Source: Bacteroidota bacterium
GTDB lineage: Bacteria; Bacteroidota; Ignavibacteria; Tepidaquicellales; Tepidaquicellaceae
NCBI GenBank assembly: GCA_018266875.1
Contig: JAFDZR010000017.1
Span: 1-38,962 of the forward strand
DNA: 38,962 nucleotides
Direction: 5' to 3'
The position numbers were made by a program, and so were the translations under genes. Below are positions 34,677-38,962 of this stretch, one piece after another; position 1 is the first letter of the stretch; the number at the start of each line of letters is the position of its first letter. The notes under the pieces are model-generated. The model was not told where the DNA came from. It did no database searches and saw nothing but the letters and a program-made list of their open reading frames with translations.

Positions 34677-34903
34677 TTACTTCTCCTGTTTTATTTTAAA
34701 TTTTTTAATTGATTTACAGACTCTTCAGACAACCATAAAACCGTTTACATAGTTTCTAAATTAAAATTAATTATTGATTAATTAAATTTACTTATAGATC
34801 ATTTTTAATCAAATCGAAAAAATTAATTAAATTCATTGCAATTAAGTCTATTTGAAATTATTTTAAATCATTCAAAAATTTCCAATAATTAAATTATATA
34901 AAA

Positions 34904-37069
34904 GTGAAAAAACTACTTACAAGTTTTTTTATGCTGATTATTTTTGTGTCATTTGGATATAAACAAGCATCAGCGCAGGGTTTTAACAGTATTACAACTC
35001 CGGACGGAGTTTATGTAATAGCGGTTGGGAATTCAGGAAAAGTATTCCGCTCTTCAAATTCAGGCGTATCCTGGTCCAGCTATACTATCAATTCAGAGAA
35101 TCTTCACTGGGTTGCTTCTTATGCAAATGATGTGTGGATTGCCGGAAGCAACGGCAACATTCATAAAACTGGCAAGACAAATTCAACAGTGTCAACTGTT
35201 AATTCCGGTTCAGGCAGTGATGTAAACTCCGTTACTTTTATCAATTCAAGCAACGGGTATCTCTGCGGTGATAACGGAACAGTATATAAGACTCTTGACG
35301 GCGGGGAATCCTGGACACCGTCTAATTCGGGAATTGCAAATGTAAAGCTTAACTCAATCAGTTTTATTGACGACCTGAAAGGTGTCGTAGTTGGTGACGG
35401 CGGCAAGATCTATACAACTGTCGACGGAGGCTCTTCCTGGGATATTCATGTGTTTAACACAACCAGAAATCTCCTTCGCGCAAAATATCTTCCTGACGGA
35501 ATTATTATCACCGGAGAATACGGTGTAATTATAAACAGAAACAATTCCGGAATCTGGAATGAACTGGATTCTAGAACAAACTCGGATATTCGGGGAATAA
35601 GCGGATCATCCGTTAATAATGCGCATCTATGCGGCGGCGGAGGATTCATACGTAACAATTTAAACGGAAGCATTAATTATTTTAATTTTGAGATAAATCC
35701 TATGATGGCTAATCTTGTGGATATTTTCTATTATGACAATAATCTGGGATTTGCAGTCAGCAGTCTTAATTACGTAATCATAAGAACCACCAACGGCGGA
35801 GCTTCTTGGGATCTTCCTCCGGGTTCCTCCATTACTTTAAACTGGTCTCAGAAAACTCCATCAGGCAGCGGTATAGGAAACAATCTCTGCATGCATCCAA
35901 CTGACAGAAATTCCACCTTCGTTGTATACGGGAACAAAGTCTATGTGAGCAGGGATAAAGGCGATAACTGGAATCAGATAGCCACCATCTCGATCGGTTC
36001 AAGAGCTCACTCTTTTTATGTGAGTCCGATGGATACAAATATCTGGATGGCAGCCATAGAAAGCACTCCGGACAAAGTAGTCAGATCAACTGATTACGGT
36101 CTCACCTGGAATACAATACTTTCATATGATTTCAGTACTTACGGTCAGCCTCTGGAAATGGACCAGAATGACCCGACTAATTTTTATTTTGTACCTTCAA
36201 ATTCATCCGGAACAGGAATGTTCCGGTCAACTGATAACGGAGCGACTTTTAATCTGGTGGCACCTTACAACAATTCAGCAATAGGTTCACCATGTGACTT
36301 AGTTGTCATGTGGGATAACTCGGACGTAATATTTATGGGTGATGACGGAGCTGAGATTTACAAAACAACAAACAGGGGAGTGAACTGGTTTCTGGTAAAA
36401 CCCGGAACTTCATCTGAAATTCCTTCGATGTGCAATTCAGTCTTTGATCAGACAATCTGTTATGCAACTACATGGGGAAGCTCTCAGGTGTTTAAAACAT
36501 TAAACAGAGGCGAGAACTGGAATATTGTTTCGAATAACTCCGGAAGCGGCTGGGGCTCAGATCTTTGCAGGGAAGATCCAACGCTTGTTCTGACCGGAAA
36601 TTACGGTTCGCAGTCTTACCTTACCACCAACGGTGGATCCAGCTTTTTCAACGTAAATTCAGGTTTAAGCGGCGCCGGAGCCGGTATTATGGTTCCGGAC
36701 AGAAGCTATCTTCTTAATATGCAGACCGGAAGCCTTTTTAAAATGAATATTATTTACAGTATACTTACCGGAGTAAATGAAAATACTGCTTCCGTATCAG
36801 TGCCCGAACAGTTCGAACTCTATCAGAACTATCCGAATCCTTTTAATCCTGTAACAAACATTAAATTTTCACTTCCTGAGAACGGAAATATCTCTCTGAA
36901 ATTGTATGACAGACTTGGGAAAGAAGTAGAAACACTTGCAGAAGGATTCAGGAATGCCGGGACATATGAAATTAACTTTAACGCATCAGAATTGTCATCC
37001 GGAATTTATTTTTATAAAATAATTACAAATGATTATTCCGCAACCAAAAAAATGATGCTGATCAAATAA
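34904..37069 (+). CDS. secreted T9SS cargo with long BNR/Ycf48-like propeller array
   Basis: 721 aa. It starts at GTG, and a signal peptide ends near ASAQ (about residue 25). About nine Asp-box-like turns follow (SSNSGVSW, TLDGGESW, TVDGGSSW, TTNGGASW, SRDKGDNW, STDYGLTW, STDNGATF, TTNRGVNW, TLNRGENW), enough for two beta-propellers (about 28-310 and 325-620). A T9SS sorting domain (YPNPFNPVTNIKF to KKMMLIK) ends the protein. The fold is like that of the 429-aa protein at 3345-4634. It stands alone between a divergent promoter region and its own terminator. No hydrolase site is visible, so a binding or structural surface role is likely. No Shine-Dalgarno is seen. Confidence 0.85.
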   Translation: MKKLLTSFFMLIIFVSFGYKQASAQGFNSITTPDGVYVIAVGNSGKVFRSSNSGVSWSSYTINSENLHWVASYANDVWIAGSNGNIHKTGKTNSTVSTVNSGSGSDVNSVTFINSSNGYLCGDNGTVYKTLDGGESWTPSNSGIANVKLNSISFIDDLKGVVVGDGGKIYTTVDGGSSWDIHVFNTTRNLLRAKYLPDGIIITGEYGVIINRNNSGIWNELDSRTNSDIRGISGSSVNNAHLCGGGGFIRNNLNGSINYFNFEINPMMANLVDIFYYDNNLGFAVSSLNYVIIRTTNGGASWDLPPGSSITLNWSQKTPSGSGIGNNLCMHPTDRNSTFVVYGNKVYVSRDKGDNWNQIATISIGSRAHSFYVSPMDTNIWMAAIESTPDKVVRSTDYGLTWNTILSYDFSTYGQPLEMDQNDPTNFYFVPSNSSGTGMFRSTDNGATFNLVAPYNNSAIGSPCDLVVMWDNSDVIFMGDDGAEIYKTTNRGVNWFLVKPGTSSEIPSMCNSVFDQTICYATTWGSSQVFKTLNRGENWNIVSNNSGSGWGSDLCREDPTLVLTGNYGSQSYLTTNGGSSFFNVNSGLSGAGAGIMVPDRSYLLNMQTGSLFKMNIIYSILTGVNENTASVSVPEQFELYQNYPNPFNPVTNIKFSLPENGNISLKLYDRLGKEVETLAEGFRNAGTYEINFNASELSSGIYFYKIITNDYSATKKMMLIK

Positions 37070-37088
37070 CTCAATTTCAACAGAAATT

Positions 37089-37125
37089 TAAAAACCGGCT
37101 GTTTCTTCTTAAGCCGGTTTTTTTT
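37089..37125 (+). terminator. rho-independent terminator after the 721-aa T9SS gene
   Basis: AAAAACCGGCT (about 37090-37100) pairs with AGCCGGTTTTT (37112-37122) around an 11-base loop, followed by more T residues. The A run on the other side may also serve the convergent gene ending at 37158. Confidence 0.92.
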
Positions 37126-37157
37126 GTTTATTTTAAAATGTAAAAGATATAGAGTAT

Positions 37158-38636
37158 TTATTTTAATCTGCCGATCAGATTATCGAACTTTTCAAGAATC
37201 CATTTTTTCCTTCTGAAATTCCCGTCTTTTGATACTGAATCTCTAATGATTTCAACCTTATTTAAATCAGCGCCTTTGGTATTATTTTGAACTAATAATT
37301 TATAATATTTTATAAATTTTAATTCTCTTGACATTGCTTCCTTCGAAAGTATTTTATTACTTTTTAAAGTATGGGCAGTTGAATTTGCCAGGGAAAGAGC
37401 CGATTCTATATATCCTTTTTCAAAATACGAGATTAGATACATACTGTGGACATCAAGCTTAATTATCAGATTATCATTATCTATCTGAGAAAGTAAATTC
37501 AGGGTTTCATCAAAATTCATTTTCTCAAAATTCAGAAATGCGTTGCTGTATTTGATAATATTTTCTCTTTCCTCCGGATTGTGAAAATTCCTGTGACCGG
37601 CAATATACTTCTCAACCCAGTCAAATTCCTTTAATTTTAAAGCAATTGTAAGGATGCTTCTGTATTCCGAGAAATTAATATATTCTCTTTCATCTGAAAT
37701 GTATAAACCTTTGTCAATCATGAATTTGTAATTTTCAAATAACTTCCGGTTAAACTCAGTTTTGCCCTCCCCAATATTTATCAGATAAAAAATATTTAAA
37801 TGAGTAAAAAAAGTATACTGCATATTTTTACTTAAATAAGATGAAAGCTTAAAAATATTATTTTTCATTTTATCCAGCCAGACCCTGCTGAACGGATCTT
37901 TCAATAATTCAAGATCACATCTGCAGATCTCAACAAACAATTTTTCATTGTTTGTTAAATTATATGAAGATTCCAGATAATTCAAAATGTCAAACTCTTT
38001 GAAAAATAAATTAAGAGAAAAACCCTTTAACGGATCCTCAAATGATTTTTGATTGACAAACATCATATTGCTGTAAACTGTGCTGGTCTGAAGCAGATAA
38101 AGTAAAATTAGTTTGTGTGAATTGAAAAGGCTTTCATTCATTTCGTGAAGATTATTTGTTCGGATATCTGAAAAAGCATCCAGTTCTTTTCTGAAATGAC
38201 CGTAATAAAATGCTTCATTTGTAATGATGTAATTCTCAATGTTTCTGTTAACTTCCTTTGATAATTTATTATAAAGAGAATAGATATTTCTTCTCTGATA
38301 CTGGTCCAGCAGACTCGTAATTCTCCTGTCAGAATGTCTGCTGTTATCCTCATGAATCAGAAATTCTTCTGCCAGTTTAGAAAGATTTGATACTTGTTTC
38401 CGGAAAACCGAATCACAGAATTCCTTTCCGGGATTGACTACCTGATAAATCTTCGCTTTTGATATTTCCTTTTCATTGAAATCCGGATAATACTTTATTA
38501 TCTCTTTGTAAAGTCTTACCAGTGTCGACTGATTATTAAAAAAGGGTGATTCAACAAATTTTGCAAATCTTTTCTTCTCATTTTCGGAAAAGCTGCTTAT
38601 GATCTTCAGCAGATTTGAATTCTTAATAGTAAGCAT
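37158..38636 (-). CDS. large helical protein of unknown function
   Basis: 492 aa, rich in Lys, Asn, Phe and Leu, with no signal peptide or membrane segment. The N-terminus (NEKKRFAKFVESPFFNNQSTLVRLYKEI, here 19-46) is a pattern I associate with a conserved Bacteroidota protein of unknown role. The rest is nearly all amphipathic helices, possibly TPR-like repeats. It is cytoplasmic by prediction and monocistronic. I do not recognise a function. Confidence 0.75.
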   Translation of the reverse strand: MLTIKNSNLLKIISSFSENEKKRFAKFVESPFFNNQSTLVRLYKEIIKYYPDFNEKEISKAKIYQVVNPGKEFCDSVFRKQVSNLSKLAEEFLIHEDNSRHSDRRITSLLDQYQRRNIYSLYNKLSKEVNRNIENYIITNEAFYYGHFRKELDAFSDIRTNNLHEMNESLFNSHKLILLYLLQTSTVYSNMMFVNQKSFEDPLKGFSLNLFFKEFDILNYLESSYNLTNNEKLFVEICRCDLELLKDPFSRVWLDKMKNNIFKLSSYLSKNMQYTFFTHLNIFYLINIGEGKTEFNRKLFENYKFMIDKGLYISDEREYINFSEYRSILTIALKLKEFDWVEKYIAGHRNFHNPEERENIIKYSNAFLNFEKMNFDETLNLLSQIDNDNLIIKLDVHSMYLISYFEKGYIESALSLANSTAHTLKSNKILSKEAMSRELKFIKYYKLLVQNNTKGADLNKVEIIRDSVSKDGNFRRKKWILEKFDNLIGRLK

Positions 38637-38962
38637 ACTGGTTTGATTAATTCTCTAAAAGAATTAATAATTTTAGTTGAAATATATTATTTTTTTTAAA
38701 ATGCCTGAAAATCAGTTTCCTTTGTAACCTGAATCAGCTTTATTTCGGTAATTTAACCCATTTCATTCTTAAATGAAACAGTATGAACATTATATGAAAA
38801 TATTTTTCTGCAAGGCAGACCCGAATAATAGCCACGAAATTAAAAAAAAATCTGTAAATACTCAATATTATTTACTGCGGGTTATATGACAAAATTTCAA
38901 TTGTGTTTAATACGTTTAGTTTAAGAAATCAAAATTTACTGGAGTAAACGTACTTTCTTTTG
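38637..38962. other. non-coding right-end region
   Basis: 326 bases upstream of the 492-aa gene on the minus strand, AT-rich and without a supported gene. It contains a short inverted repeat TTTCATT-ctta-AATGAAA (38761-38778) about 125 bases before the start codon. A partial gene entering from the right edge cannot be shown. Confidence 0.45.

Overview
The window looks like a chromosomal segment of an AT-rich, Gram-negative bacterium of the Bacteroidota/Ignavibacteriota (Chlorobi) group. Five secreted proteins end in a type IX secretion (T9SS) C-terminal sorting domain with the PNPFNP signature typical of Ignavibacteria and relatives. There are also a lipoprotein-rich envelope set, few Shine-Dalgarno sites, and phenylacetate genes of the type found in Bacteroidota. 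I see no rRNA, tRNA, CRISPR array, insertion sequence, prophage or integrase. The placement is inferred from protein motifs only.

Layout. 369-4634 (+): two adjacent T9SS cargo proteins. 4688-6194 (-): def and fmt, the N-formylmethionine cycle. 6330-9361 (+): an MscS channel and a divergent EF-G paralogue, closed by a strong terminator. 9490-11954: a Cys-rich lipoprotein (-), a TerC-type membrane protein (+) and a P-loop kinase-like protein (-). 12239-14910 (+): paaA-paaB-paaC-paaD, phenylacetyl-CoA epoxidase without its reductase paaE. 14926-15684 (-): a beta-barrel-like outer-membrane protein. 15752-19402 (+): a fused E2-E1 2-oxoglutarate dehydrogenase of the actinobacterial Kgd/OdhA type. 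19479-24959 (-): a likely five-gene unit read as an uncharacterised 325-aa protein, fumarylacetoacetase, a lipoprotein, selD and mnmH/selU. 25368-30701 (+): a beta-helix protein with a dockerin-like tail, followed by two paralogous proteins with a cohesin-like N-terminus and T9SS tail, then a terminator. 30795-33422 (+): fumC, a GNAT acetyltransferase and an iodotyrosine-deiodinase-like flavoprotein, translationally coupled. 33579-34676 (-): two secreted thioredoxin-fold proteins. 34904-37069 (+): another T9SS cargo protein with BNR-type repeats. 37158-38636 (-): a helical protein of unknown function.

How it fits together. Several genes serve breakdown of aromatic compounds into the TCA cycle: PaaABCD opens phenylacetyl-CoA, fumarylacetoacetase ends the homogentisate route with fumarate and acetoacetate, and Kgd and FumC are TCA enzymes. 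The selD-mnmH pair suggests selenium is used for 2-selenouridine in tRNA; no selenocysteine genes are visible here.

The most original signals are: (1) the dockerin-like protein beside two cohesin-like, cell-surface-sorted paralogues, which could be a small surface assembly; (2) the uncharacterised 325-aa protein coupled to fumarylacetoacetase, with a 10-bp inverted repeat just upstream; (3) the Kgd-type fusion outside Actinobacteria; (4) the deiodinase-like flavoprotein with all three substrate-lid residues. All functions are inferred by reading motifs; no database search was run.
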